A program made the position numbers and the translations under genes. 64,000 nucleotides of DNA from Rubellimicrobium arenae (GTDB lineage: Bacteria; Pseudomonadota; Alphaproteobacteria; Rhodobacterales; Rhodobacteraceae), in contig NZ_JAFMSS010000001.1 in assembly GCF_017916295.1 (NCBI RefSeq), positions 124,001-188,000 on the forward strand, written 5' to 3'. The notes under the pieces were generated by a model, which was given only the letters and a program-made list of their open reading frames with translations, was not told the DNA's origin and made no database searches. Shown here piece by piece: positions 39,459 through 47,545 of this stretch (position 1 is the stretch's first letter; every line of letters starts with the position of its first letter).

Positions 39459-41309
39459 TCAGGTCAGGATGTCGTCGGTCCGCAGCGAGACCCCGCCCTC
39501 GAACCGGATCTGGAAGTCGGCCGCCTTGTCGCCCGTGGTGTTGAACAGCAGGACATCCGCGGCATCGTCGAAGCGGACCTGATCCAGTCCCGTGAAGGCG
39601 CCCTTGCCCACATAGGTCAGGTCGAGTCGGGTCAGGTCCACATGGTCGTGGGCCGAATCGAAGTCCACGATCACGTCGCGGTTGCTGGCCGTCGAGCCGA
39701 GCTCCTTGAGCGAGGTGAAGACGAAGGTGTCGTCGCCGTCGCCGCCCGACAGCCGATCGGCGCCTGCGCCGCCGAACAGCCGGTCGTTCCCTGCCCCGCC
39801 CGCGAGGTCATCCCGCCCGGCATTGCCGTACAAGGCGTCGTTGCCGGCGTCGCCTCGCAGGACGTCGTTGCCGCTGTCGGCCCGGAGGTAGTCGTTGCCG
39901 GTCCCGCCATACAGCCGGTCGACGCCGTCGCCGCCACGGAGGCCGTCGTTGCCGCTCTTGCCGTAAAGGACGTCGTTGCCACGCCCGCCCCCCAGCACGT
40001 CACGGTCGTCGCCGCCGTCGAGCCGGTCGTTGCCGTCCTCGCCCTGGAGGTTGTCCCGGCCCGTTCCGCCGTATAGGCGGTCGTTGCCGGTGCCGCCCAT
40101 CAGCGAGTCGCTGCCGGCCTTCCCGTACAGCACGTCGGAATCCGCCGCTCCGGCCAGCACGTCATTGCCGTTGCCGCCGTCCAGGCGATCGTTGCCGCCG
40201 TTCCCGTCCAGGCTGTCGTTGCCCTCTCCACCCATGAGCGAATCGATGCCGCGGCCGCCGGTCAGCTTGTCGTCGCCGTCGCCGCCCTTGAGGAGGTCGT
40301 TGCCGTCGCCCCCGCCCAGGCGGTCGTTGCCGGTGCCGCCATTGAGGCTGTCGTCGCCCGCGCCGCCGGCGAGGATGTCGTTGCCGCTGCCGCCGTCCAG
40401 GGTGTCATCGCCATGGCCCCCCTCGAGCCGGTCGGCGCTACCCTCGCCCCAGAGCCAGTCGTCGCCCGCCTCGCCCTTGATGGTGTCGCGGCCATCCCCG
40501 CCATAGGCGCTGTCGTTGTCGTCGCCGCCCTGGATCAGGTCGTTCCCGGCGCCGCCGTAAAGCATGCCGACGCCAGCCTTATCGATCAGCTTGTCATCGC
40601 CCGCGCCGCCATAGGCGGTGTCACCGACGTCGTCCGTCCCTGTATCCAGAAAGTCGCCGCCATCGTCACCGTAGATGGTGTCCTGGCCCCGGGAGCCGTA
40701 AAGCGAGTCGCCCTTCTTGCCGCCCCGAATGACATCGTCCCCGGAGCCGCCGTAGAGGCGATCGGACCCGTTGGCGCCCTGGAACGTGTCCGAGCCCGAG
40801 CCGCCGAACATCACGTCCAGTCCCGACCCGCCGGTCACGCTGTTGGCGCCGCCGAACAGTTGCCAGGTGTTGGTGCCGGACAGCGACAGGGCCTCGTTGT
40901 CGGAATTGGTGTAGGGGAACGCCTCGTCCGTGCCCGAGGTGCCCCGGATGGTCCAGTTCGCCCGGCTGAAGATCTTCTCGAGGGCCAGCGGATCGGTCCC
41001 GGCCTGCTCCTGGTCGAGCGCGGCCCGGAGATCCGTGGCGGCCAGGCTCAGGCCCGTGATCATGAAGTCCCTGTCATCGTTCCGGGTGACGGTGATGCCG
41101 GTGATGGTGCCGGCCGAGATCTCGGGTCCGTCGGAGGTGTCCGTGATCTGGAGGTCCGTGCCGATGAATTCGTACTCCGCCCCGGACGGAAGGCTGTAGG
41201 TCACCAGGGTCGAGGACGGCCGCGTCAGGCTCGCGCCCTTCAGCGTATCGAGAATGTTGAGGAACTCGTAGATGTTCGCAGGAGAGGCTCCTACGGTCAA
41301 AGTCGGCAT
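39459..41309 (-). CDS. RTX calcium-binding repeat protein
   Basis: A 616-aa protein with a non-repetitive N-terminal part (1-155) and about 40 consecutive RTX nonapeptides (GGxGxDxLx) from about residue 160 to 545, then a C-terminal DFDSAHDHVDLTRL cap and a DQVRFDDAADVLLFNTTGD end found in type I secreted proteins. There is no signal peptide, as expected for type I export. No protease, lipase or lyase domain is seen, so it is a structural or adhesion-like RTX protein. The start at 41309 has AAGGGATG. No ABC/MFP exporter is in this window. Confidence 0.9.
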   Translation of the reverse strand: MPTLTVGASPANIYEFLNILDTLKGASLTRPSSTLVTYSLPSGAEYEFIGTDLQITDTSDGPEISAGTITGITVTRNDDRDFMITGLSLAATDLRAALDQEQAGTDPLALEKIFSRANWTIRGTSGTDEAFPYTNSDNEALSLSGTNTWQLFGGANSVTGGSGLDVMFGGSGSDTFQGANGSDRLYGGSGDDVIRGGKKGDSLYGSRGQDTIYGDDGGDFLDTGTDDVGDTAYGGAGDDKLIDKAGVGMLYGGAGNDLIQGGDDNDSAYGGDGRDTIKGEAGDDWLWGEGSADRLEGGHGDDTLDGGSGNDILAGGAGDDSLNGGTGNDRLGGGDGNDLLKGGDGDDKLTGGRGIDSLMGGEGNDSLDGNGGNDRLDGGNGNDVLAGAADSDVLYGKAGSDSLMGGTGNDRLYGGTGRDNLQGEDGNDRLDGGDDRDVLGGGRGNDVLYGKSGNDGLRGGDGVDRLYGGTGNDYLRADSGNDVLRGDAGNDALYGNAGRDDLAGGAGNDRLFGGAGADRLSGGDGDDTFVFTSLKELGSTASNRDVIVDFDSAHDHVDLTRLDLTYVGKGAFTGLDQVRFDDAADVLLFNTTGDKAADFQIRFEGGVSLRTDDILT

Positions 41310-41681
41310 CGTGACATCCCTTGTTGGACCGTTGCGACGGGGACTTCCGCAGAGCAGGCCGCCCAAGGTCACCCCCGTTCCAGGCTAGATTATGGTGTTG
41401 ATTAACAACCGGTCAAACCTAACCTTTCCGGCAACTCGCCCTTGCCGCACGATCTGGGCCTGCGATCCGACGGATCGTGTAGCGCCGCCTGCTCGGGCCC
41501 GTTCCCGAAACCTCGGCGCGGCGGCGGACGGCCCTCTTGCCGGGGGGTGGCAGCACCTGCTGCGCCGCCTCGATCACGAACCACGCCACCGCTCTCTGCG
41601 GCCATGTCGGGATCTTGCGTGCTGTCAGGGCGGTGCGACAGATGGAACCTGCGAGGATCAGTCCGTCAGGACCGATTGACA
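41310..41681. other. Intergenic region between the RTX gene and the island
   Basis: This holds the RTX promoter side (A/T-rich at about 41385-41425) and about 260 bases of uncertain content. A minus-strand frame from 41682 to 41419 would give 87 residues (start MSIGPDGLILAG), but its third-position bias is weaker than in core genes and its ATG overlaps the CCA end of the tRNA-derived repeat. It may be a chance frame. No other gene is seen. Confidence 0.3.
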
Positions 41682-41698
41682 TGGTCGGGGCGGAGAGA
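41682..41698. repeat. Left attachment site (17-bp direct repeat)
   Basis: TGGTCGGGGCGGAGAGA is identical to the 3' end of tRNA-Pro at 61389-61405 and diverges on both sides. It lies 119 bases before the integrase start, marking the far end of the insertion. Confidence 0.85.
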
Positions 41699-41816
41699 GC
41701 CGAAGTTCCGCCTAATGCAAGTGCCTTATATCTCGTAAGTTCATGTTGTCTATATGCTATCTGGAATGGAGTTGCTACACAGAACTGTAACACACAACCG
41801 CTCCACAGGTAGCAGC

Positions 41817-43634
41817 ATGTCGGACGTCAGCGGCCTTCAACTTCGTGGTAAGACCTACTTCGCCCGCAAGCGAGTCCCCGACGACCTGCGCAAGATCATT
41901 GGTAAGCGCGAGCTGACCAAGACCCTCGAGACGAGCGACAAGCGGGTTGCCAAGTTGCGGCTCTGGCCCGTCCTGTCGGCCTGGGAAGCCATGTTTGCTG
42001 ATCTCCGCGCCGGCATCTTCAAGCCAACGCTTGTGCCAGACCGGCGGGAGCCGATCACCCCCGAGGACATGGAACACGCGTCGTGGTGGCACTACACTGC
42101 GGCCCTCGACCGCCTTGAGGCAGCGCGGCGCCAGCGTCCTACGAAGGACGAAATCGAAGCCGCCCGTCGGCAGGCCGAGGTCGAGGTCCACAAGATGAAC
42201 ACGGCAGACCCTGTCGCAGTCCTGGGCATCGCCGTCGATTACATGGTGAAGCAGGGACACAGGCAGTTCGCTGCCGACACCCGCGCCACTTACTTGGACG
42301 AACTCCGAAAGCACTTGGCCGAAGACGAGACGGTCCTCATTGATCACGAGGTTGAGGCTTACGTCACAGAGAACAACCTCGCCGTCCTGCCCGACTCACC
42401 TGAGTGGCGCGAACTTGCGCACCGTATAATGCGCGCCGAGATCGAGGCCCTGCAGCGGGCCCAGGAGCGCGACAGTGGCGACTTCGGTGGGCAACCCGAC
42501 GATCCAATCGTCAGGCCCACCCCTGCCCCGCGCAGGCCCGTCACTCCGCCTGCCGAGAGGATCCCGGCTGTCCTCGATCTGTTCGCCTCCGACAACCCGC
42601 GCGGCGTAAGCCGCGACAGGATCAACCAGATCAAGCGCGACGTGAGCCTCTTCCTTGATGTAGTCGGGCATGACGTGCCCATGTCGGCAATCACCCGCGC
42701 CGCTGTCCGCGAGTGGAAGGCCCTCCTTCGTCAGTTTCCAGTTAAGGCAACGGACAGCAACACCTTCACCGGCATGACCATGCGGGAGATCGTGGAGGCC
42801 AACGTCAAGATCGGAAAGCCGATCATCAGCGACCGCACCGTGAACCGTCACCTGTCCAGCCTAAGCGCCTTCTGCGTTTGGGCGATAGCCAACGAGCACC
42901 TCGAGCAGAACCCTGTAGCCGGCTTGTCGCTCGCAAAGGAGAACACGACGCCACGGGTCCCCTTTACGGTCGATCAGCTCAACACCCTGTTCCGCTCGCC
43001 ATTGTTCACCGGCTGTGCGGGCATCGTGGAATGGGCCGACATGCACAAGCCCGGCTCGCACCTAATCCGCGACTACCGCTACTGGGTTCCTCTCATCATG
43101 CTTTTCAGCGGCGCCCGGAATGGCGAGGTCGCCCAGCTCGCAGTCGCTGACGTGCGCCAAATGCATGGCTATTGGATCATGCACATCACTGACGAGGGCG
43201 AGGGTGACAAGTCCGTCAAGACCGAGGGCTCCCGCCGTGTCGTGCCCATCCACCCCGAGCTGATTCGTTTAGGCTTGCTCGACTACCACCGGCGCCAGCA
43301 GGAGGCCGGGAATGTCCAGCTCTTCCCCGATGTGGAGCGCAACGAGCGCGGCCAGATCATGGGTCGCTACTCCACTAACTTTGGCAAATATCTTTCGGCT
43401 ATCGGCTTGAAGGCGGGACGCGGCCTGTCGCTCTACAGCTTCCGCCACGGCGTGACGGACGCGCTGCGCGCCAAGTATCTCAACCACGAGTTCGGCTTCA
43501 TCCTTGGCCACGATAAAGCTACCATGACGGGCCGCTATGGGATCATGCCGCAAGGCCCGCTTGAGAAACGCGTCGAGATCATCAACGCGATTACCTACCC
43601 TGGCCTCGACTTGGATCACCTGATACCGACTTAA
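41817..43634 (+). CDS. Tyrosine-type site-specific integrase
   Basis: A 605-aa integrase with an N-terminal DUF6538-like segment (LQLRGKTYFARKRVPDDLR), a SAM-like core-binding region (about 255-370) and a catalytic domain (about 395-600). Catalytic residues seen: Arg in FSGARNGEVAQL, Arg in LYSFRHGVTDALR, His in ILGHDKATM and the nucleophile Tyr in TGRYGI. The first residue of the usual HxxR box is Tyr here. Codon use is less G/C-biased than in core genes. Starts at 41754 or 41766 are possible, but 41817 places the N-terminal motif normally. It would recombine the tRNA-Pro end with the 17-bp site. Confidence 0.9.
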   Translation: MSDVSGLQLRGKTYFARKRVPDDLRKIIGKRELTKTLETSDKRVAKLRLWPVLSAWEAMFADLRAGIFKPTLVPDRREPITPEDMEHASWWHYTAALDRLEAARRQRPTKDEIEAARRQAEVEVHKMNTADPVAVLGIAVDYMVKQGHRQFAADTRATYLDELRKHLAEDETVLIDHEVEAYVTENNLAVLPDSPEWRELAHRIMRAEIEALQRAQERDSGDFGGQPDDPIVRPTPAPRRPVTPPAERIPAVLDLFASDNPRGVSRDRINQIKRDVSLFLDVVGHDVPMSAITRAAVREWKALLRQFPVKATDSNTFTGMTMREIVEANVKIGKPIISDRTVNRHLSSLSAFCVWAIANEHLEQNPVAGLSLAKENTTPRVPFTVDQLNTLFRSPLFTGCAGIVEWADMHKPGSHLIRDYRYWVPLIMLFSGARNGEVAQLAVADVRQMHGYWIMHITDEGEGDKSVKTEGSRRVVPIHPELIRLGLLDYHRRQQEAGNVQLFPDVERNERGQIMGRYSTNFGKYLSAIGLKAGRGLSLYSFRHGVTDALRAKYLNHEFGFILGHDKATMTGRYGIMPQGPLEKRVEIINAITYPGLDLDHLIPT

Positions 43635-43668
43635 ACCCCCCCGGTCGACAGTGCGCCACCATTTGTGG

Positions 43669-44217
43669 TCAAGCGCACAGCCGCGAGATCGTCGCGTGGT
43701 GGACGTTGTAGCTCCTCGCGATGGCTGTGATGGTCTCGCCCGCCTCGCGGCGCTCCTTCGCCTCCTGCTGGTATGGCGTCAGCTTGAAGGCGCGGCCCAT
43801 CTTCTTGCCGGCCGCCTTGGCCCGCGCCCGTCCCTCGCCCGTCCTAGTGCGGATCAGCTCGCGCTCGAACTCCGCGAAGCCGCCCAGCACCGTCAGTATC
43901 AGCCGCCTATGCGGCGTCGTGGTGTCGGCCCAGGTGTCGGCAAGCGAACGGAAGGCCGCGCCATTCTCGGTCACGGTGCCCAGAATGTTCATCAGGTCCC
44001 TCGTCGAGCGCATGAGTCGGTCGAGCCGCGTGACGAGAAGCACGTCCTCGGGCCCAAGCCGATCGAGAAGCTTCTGGAGTTGCGCAAGTTCGCGCCTGGC
44101 GCCGGAGACCGTCTCCTTGAAGACCTGCTCCGCGTCCGCGGCCTTGAGCTGGGCCACTTGGGCGTCGAGGGTCTGCCCGTCGGTTCTGACCCTCGCGTAG
44201 CCGTAGATCTGGGGCAC
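43669..44217 (-). CDS. Serine recombinase (resolvase/invertase), catalytic Ser replaced
   Basis: A 182-aa small serine recombinase with N-terminal domain QIYGYARVRTDGQTLDAQ, LVTRLDRLMRSTRDLMN, GGFAEFERELIRTRTGEGRARA and a C-terminal helix-turn-helix (GETITAIARSYNVHHATISRL). The signature position YARVS is YARVR: codon AGA at 44187-44185 in place of a serine codon, so the nucleophile is missing. The rest of the protein, including the second arginines, looks intact. GTG 44217 with GAGGG upstream is the chosen start; a GTG at 44253 falls in an inverted repeat. It may be inactive as a recombinase yet still bind DNA. Confidence 0.87.
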   Translation of the reverse strand: MPQIYGYARVRTDGQTLDAQVAQLKAADAEQVFKETVSGARRELAQLQKLLDRLGPEDVLLVTRLDRLMRSTRDLMNILGTVTENGAAFRSLADTWADTTTPHRRLILTVLGGFAEFERELIRTRTGEGRARAKAAGKKMGRAFKLTPYQQEAKERREAGETITAIARSYNVHHATISRLCA

Positions 44218-44287
44218 CGGATCAGACCCTCGTTGTGCATATATAATACGCACAGACTAACCCGTTGACGAACAAAGGCCGAGAACC

Positions 44288-44315
44288 CTGTGCGTATTCC
44301 AAGAAATACGCGCAG
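44288..44315. repeat. 28-bp imperfect inverted element, copy 1
   Basis: It begins CTGTGCGTATT and ends AATACGCGCAG, forming a near-perfect hairpin with a six-base loop. A second 28-bp copy at 52819 matches it at 23 positions. The CTGTGCG heptamer recurs at several other intergenic places in the island. Confidence 0.5.
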
Positions 44316-44332
44316 ATCGCGCATCTGCGGAC

Positions 44333-45286
44333 CTATCTCGCAGCCACGCTCACCTCGACCGACATTCCTTCGAACGCCTCGCCGCCTCCGGCGAAGCTGC
44401 CCGCGACGGGAGCGGCTTGGGCGAGGTCGCGCACCACCGCGACCGGAATGAGGTTGGCGCCTCCAAGGCTCCGGTTCGTCGGATCAAAGGGGATCCAGCC
44501 TGCCCCCGGCACATAGACCTCGGCCCAGGCATGCGTGCTGCCCGCCCCCTGTGAGCCGACGGCGCCCTCGTCCGGTTCGTAGAGATACCCGGACACGAGG
44601 CGGGCTCCGAAGCCAAGGCTGCGAGCGGCTTCGGCGAACAGGACGGCGAAGTCCCGGCACGACCCTGCCCTGCGCTCGAGGCTTTCTGTCGGTGACTGCG
44701 TGCCCTCGTCATCCCGTGTCTCGTAGACGAGGTGTCCTGCCACCCCGGCGCTCAGGTCCTTGAGGAGCGAGAGCGTGTCGGTGGGGGTGCCGGCGACAAA
44801 ACCTTGCGCCCAGGCAGCCAGCCGTCCGTCAGGGTCGGCATGCTGGATGACGGCAAGGGCCCCGAGGTCCGTCCAGTCCTCGTCAGAGTAGCGGAACGGG
44901 AACGAGATCGCCGAAGCCGCGATGTCGAACACCGGCCAGGCAGGTGCTGTAAGCTCGACGTCTGTGGAGCAGTTGACCTCAAGCCGGTCCGTTGTCGACT
45001 GGGAAGGGAAGGTTGCGGTCGCAACCGCGTTGCCCGCGACGTCCTGAGCCCAGGTCACCGTCGCATCGGGCGTGACCGTCAGAGTGCTCCTGATGATCCT
45101 CAGATCGCGGCTCTCACGCGGGCGCAGCATCAACCGATGCGGCCCGAGCAGCACCGGCGCGCGGTAGCGATAGGCCGTCCTGTGATCGATCGTAAGGAGC
45201 CGACCAGACTGAGCTGGGACGAGTGGATTCAGCGGCGCGGTCACAGCGTTCTGAGGCCACAGCATTCCATGCGCCGGGCCATCCAC
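44333..45286 (-). CDS. Transglutaminase-like family protein
   Basis: A 317-aa protein. The N-terminal beta-rich domain (about 30-130) contains LTIDHRTAYRYRAPVLLGPH, and the papain-like transglutaminase core has Cys in RAGSCRDFAVLFAEAARSLG, His in STHAWAEVYVPGAGW and Asp in IPFDPTN, a complete triad. Bacterial members are usually proteases or amidases rather than cross-linking enzymes. No signal peptide is seen. The start is uncertain: GTG 45286 (used) or ATG 45265. Its role in the island is unknown; it is often found next to small proteins of the kind that follows. Confidence 0.84.
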   Translation of the reverse strand: MDGPAHGMLWPQNAVTAPLNPLVPAQSGRLLTIDHRTAYRYRAPVLLGPHRLMLRPRESRDLRIIRSTLTVTPDATVTWAQDVAGNAVATATFPSQSTTDRLEVNCSTDVELTAPAWPVFDIAASAISFPFRYSDEDWTDLGALAVIQHADPDGRLAAWAQGFVAGTPTDTLSLLKDLSAGVAGHLVYETRDDEGTQSPTESLERRAGSCRDFAVLFAEAARSLGFGARLVSGYLYEPDEGAVGSQGAGSTHAWAEVYVPGAGWIPFDPTNRSLGGANLIPVAVVRDLAQAAPVAGSFAGGGEAFEGMSVEVSVAAR

Positions 45287-45378
45287 TTGACCGTTTGTCT
45301 CTCGAGAGACGGGATCCCGGGCGGCAGCCAGTCGGACATCATGCTGTGTGCTCCAGCGAGAAAGCGCGCCAACACCGT

Positions 45379-45651
45379 TCAGCGTTGCTCGGGCTGCGCC
45401 TGGTCGCGAGCCAAGGCGGCCTCGAGGTCCCTTGGATCGATGGGGCGCATCTCGGCGGGTCCGCGACCCCCGGCCTGGCCGCCGATCATGAGATAGGTCC
45501 CGCTGCGGCGGTAGGCTTCGAAGCTGAGGCCCTGCAGGAGGTCCTCGTCGACGACGACGTCGTAGGCACCCGCCGGCAGTTCATCTTCGTATCCCGCGAT
45601 GTGGAAGGGATGGGCAAAGGTCACCGTCGATCTCGTGCTGCGCGTGTTCAT
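45379..45651 (-). CDS. Hypothetical protein, 90 aa
   Basis: Begins MNTRSTRSTVTFAHPFHIAG, then DELPAGAYDVVVDEDLLQGLSFEAYRR and a Gly/Arg/Pro tail. GGAGGTGG precedes the ATG at good spacing and codon use is native-like. It looks like a small beta-strand-rich protein of a kind common in rhizobial and rhodobacteral accessory DNA, without a known function. It is upstream of the transglutaminase-like gene on the same strand, 92 bp apart. Confidence 0.7.
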   Translation of the reverse strand: MNTRSTRSTVTFAHPFHIAGYEDELPAGAYDVVVDEDLLQGLSFEAYRRSGTYLMIGGQAGGRGPAEMRPIDPRDLEAALARDQAQPEQR

Positions 45652-45782
45652 GGGTCCACCTCCGTGGTGCCGACATCCTGAACGGAACAGGCTCCAGTCT
45701 CCTGTCCCAAGCCCCCGATATGATCATCTCAGAACGTGTGCCCCTCGCCTGGAACGGCTAAGGACACGCTCGACAATGGGAT

Positions 45783-45965
45783 TCAGCCGAACCGGCGCAC
45801 CGGGGTCTCCACCGGGCTGGCGTCCGGCACGTTAGGCGGCAGCGGATCTCGGTCGAGGTTTGCGACCCTTCTCCGTGCCCTCTGGAGTGCCCAGCGCGCC
45901 TGGGCCTTGGTGGTCTCGTGCCAGACGGAAGTGATCGTCGGGGCGCTTGGGCCAGCCTTTCTCAT
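45783..45965 (-). CDS. Hypothetical protein, 60 aa
   Basis: A small basic protein with a probable central helix (WHETTKAQARWALQRARRRV) and a Pro-rich end. It starts 10 bases after the stop of the gene at 45976-46131, so the two form a pair. No family is recognised. Confidence 0.55.
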   Translation of the reverse strand: MRKAGPSAPTITSVWHETTKAQARWALQRARRRVANLDRDPLPPNVPDASPVETPVRRFG

Positions 45966-45975
45966 CGGAGGGCCC

Positions 45976-46131
45976 TCACTCCTGGATCCGCTTGGGACGA
46001 GCGCCGCGCGGCGTCGGCGCCGCGGTCTGCTGGCCCAGCCACTGGAAGAAGTCGGCCCAGCCCAGGGCGGCGGGCCGCTCGGGCACGGACATGTGCTTGT
46101 CGAACGTCTGGCGAAGTGTGGGGGCGTTCAT
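45976..46131 (-). CDS. Hypothetical protein, 51 aa
   Basis: A 51-residue frame (start MNAPTLRQTFDKHMSVPERP, end KRIQE) with GGAGGA six to eight bases before its ATG and strongly G/C-biased third positions. It has a hydrophobic aromatic patch, WADFFQWLGQQ. It is the first gene of a two-gene minus-strand unit. Function unknown. Confidence 0.55.
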   Translation of the reverse strand: MNAPTLRQTFDKHMSVPERPAALGWADFFQWLGQQTAAPTPRGARPKRIQE

Positions 46132-46465
46132 CAGGGATCCTCCATCCTGCGGTCGCGAGGAGGATACCCGGCGACTATCTCAGAGATGGGGCTCTGGATC
46201 GATGATTGCGAGGTGAGACGCGCGGCAATCGTCCAAGTGCCACTCCGGCCACGAAAGAATACCGACGCAGGTCAGCGCGAATGTGCTGCGACATTCCGCC
46301 TTGGCAAATTGTCTTGCTTTGCGGTCCCAGCACCTCCATGTGTCCGGGGCGAACGTTGTTCTCCCTCGATCCGCTGTCTCCCTCACCGGCTTCAGTTTCT
46401 CGTTGCGACACTGACATAGCCGGGCTGCCGCATACCGTGGGCAGCGCATCACAGGAGACATCACG
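46132..46465. other. Intergenic region and probable cspA leader
   Basis: About 330 bases with no supported gene. The left part carries the ribosome site of the 46131 gene and presumably its promoter. The right part would be the promoter and long 5' leader of the cold-shock gene; such leaders act as RNA thermosensors in cspA genes, but no specific fold can be claimed here. Confidence 0.35.
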
Positions 46466-46672
46466 ATGGCCAATGGCACCGTGAAATGGTTCAACGCCAC
46501 CAAGGGTTTCGGCTTCATCGAGCCCGAGGGCGGCCGCAAGGACGTATTCGTCCACATCTCCGCCGTTGAGCGGGCGGGCCTCACCGGCCTTTCGGACAAC
46601 CAAGCGGTCACCTTCGACGTGACCTCCGGCCGTGACGGCCGTGAGTCCGCCGAGAACCTGCAGCTGGCGTAA
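46466..46672 (+). CDS. Cold-shock protein (CspA family)
   Basis: A 68-aa single cold-shock domain: VKWFNATKGFGFI holds RNP1 (KGFGFI) and DVFVHIS is RNP2. It binds single-stranded RNA/DNA and eases translation. AGGAGA precedes the ATG. A hairpin terminator follows. It is distinct from the twin-domain protein at 62216 and is carried by the island. Confidence 0.93.
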   Translation: MANGTVKWFNATKGFGFIEPEGGRKDVFVHISAVERAGLTGLSDNQAVTFDVTSGRDGRESAENLQLA

Positions 46673-46726
46673 GCTAGGCCAAATCGCCCCAACGGGCGAT
46701 AAGTCTCTACAAGGGACAGAAGATCG

Positions 46727-46753
46727 CAAGGGGGTGGCCCGTCCGCCCCCTTG
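46727..46753 (+). terminator. Terminator after the cold-shock gene
   Basis: CAAGGGGG (46727-46734) pairs perfectly with CCCCCTTG (46746-46753), followed by TTCATTC. The stem is 8 bp with an 11-base loop, about 55 bases past the stop codon. Confidence 0.6.
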
Positions 46754-46923
46754 TTCATTCTGAGGGCCCTAAGCGAACTGGTCCGTCTTGCCGCCCCCGA
46801 CGGGACGTAATGACCGCGGCCAAAACGCGGCGGATGACGCGGCCGCTCCACGCCCGTCGCCTTTGACGCGCGTGTCGTGCCAGCTCGGACCCTATCCAAC
46901 TGTTTGACAAAAAGAAGCGAGCA

Positions 46924-47106
46924 ATGCCGTTTACAGTGACATGGACGGGGCCAACCGGTCCCGTGCGCAAAAAGGCCCAGACCGCGACCGATGCCCTTCG
47001 CTGGTGGACGACTTACAACCGGGAGGCCGCCAATATGGTCATCAAGGACGACCAGGGCCAGCGAGTGACGCCGGACGATTTGACAAGGCTGGTGGACCGC
47101 CCCTGA
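46924..47106 (+). CDS. Hypothetical protein, 60 aa
   Basis: A 60-residue protein: MPFTVTWTGPTGPVRKKAQT, then ALRWWTTYNREAANMVIKDDQGQRVTPDDL. A short purine-rich stretch (AAGAAGCGAG) precedes the ATG. The fold would be a small alpha/beta unit; it resembles unnamed short proteins of alphaproteobacterial accessory regions. About 260 bases without a gene follow (47107-47367). Confidence 0.6.
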   Translation: MPFTVTWTGPTGPVRKKAQTATDALRWWTTYNREAANMVIKDDQGQRVTPDDLTRLVDRP

Positions 47107-47367
47107 GGTCCAAGGGTCCGTTAAGGAAGAGCGCAGCCGATGCCATCGGCCGGGCTGTCAGGCCTGCGGGGACCGCCGTCGTAGGGCACTGTGAAAGCCG
47201 CCAGACGCATCCGTTTCATAGTTCCTGACCGTGATGTCCGAGGCGCAGAGCGAAGCGGGTCGTGCGCCAATCGAGGTTGCCGCACGCCGTCTTCGGGTGA
47301 CCCGACCACCTCCGAGACCAAGGTGAGCCGTGGGTGACACCCTCATCGTCCGTTCTATCATCCGGCC

Positions 47368-47541
47368 ATGGCCGCCAAGCACCACCGACACGTTGCCCTG
47401 ACCGAGGCCCTGATGAAGTTTGTCGACACACAGGTGGCCGAAGGACGCTACGCCTCGGCGAGCGAGGTGGTCCGGGCTGGCCTTCGCGTGCTGATCGAGC
47501 AAGAAGAGACAGTTGCCTGTCCGGCAGCGAAGGACAGCTGA
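47368..47541 (+). CDS. ParD-type antitoxin (ribbon-helix-helix), orphan
   Basis: A 57-aa protein with the ParD pattern: HVALTEALMKFVDTQVAEGRYASASEVVRAGLRVLIEQEE. The strand HVALT would pair in a dimer to touch DNA, and SASEVVRAGL is the conserved helix. A ParE toxin normally follows at once; here the hybrid kinase begins 4 bases downstream instead and no ParE-like frame is seen on either strand. It may regulate the kinase or be a remnant. Confidence 0.75.
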   Translation: MAAKHHRHVALTEALMKFVDTQVAEGRYASASEVVRAGLRVLIEQEETVACPAAKDS

Positions 47542-47545
47542 GCCC

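Noticed and set aside
39642..40506. Long plus-strand frames over the RTX gene
   Set aside because: They are antisense shadows produced by the repeat code and have no start signal or domain.
39640..40860. CRISPR-like periodic DNA
   Set aside because: The 27-base period is the RTX nonapeptide code on the minus strand; there are no identical repeats with unique spacers.
41419..41682. Minus-strand frame starting in the left att repeat
   Set aside because: Weak codon bias, and its ATG is formed by the tRNA CCA end; kept only as a note in the intergenic entry.
47107..47367. A ParE toxin to match the ParD protein
   Set aside because: No frame on either strand in this stretch has a ParE-like pattern or proper codon use.
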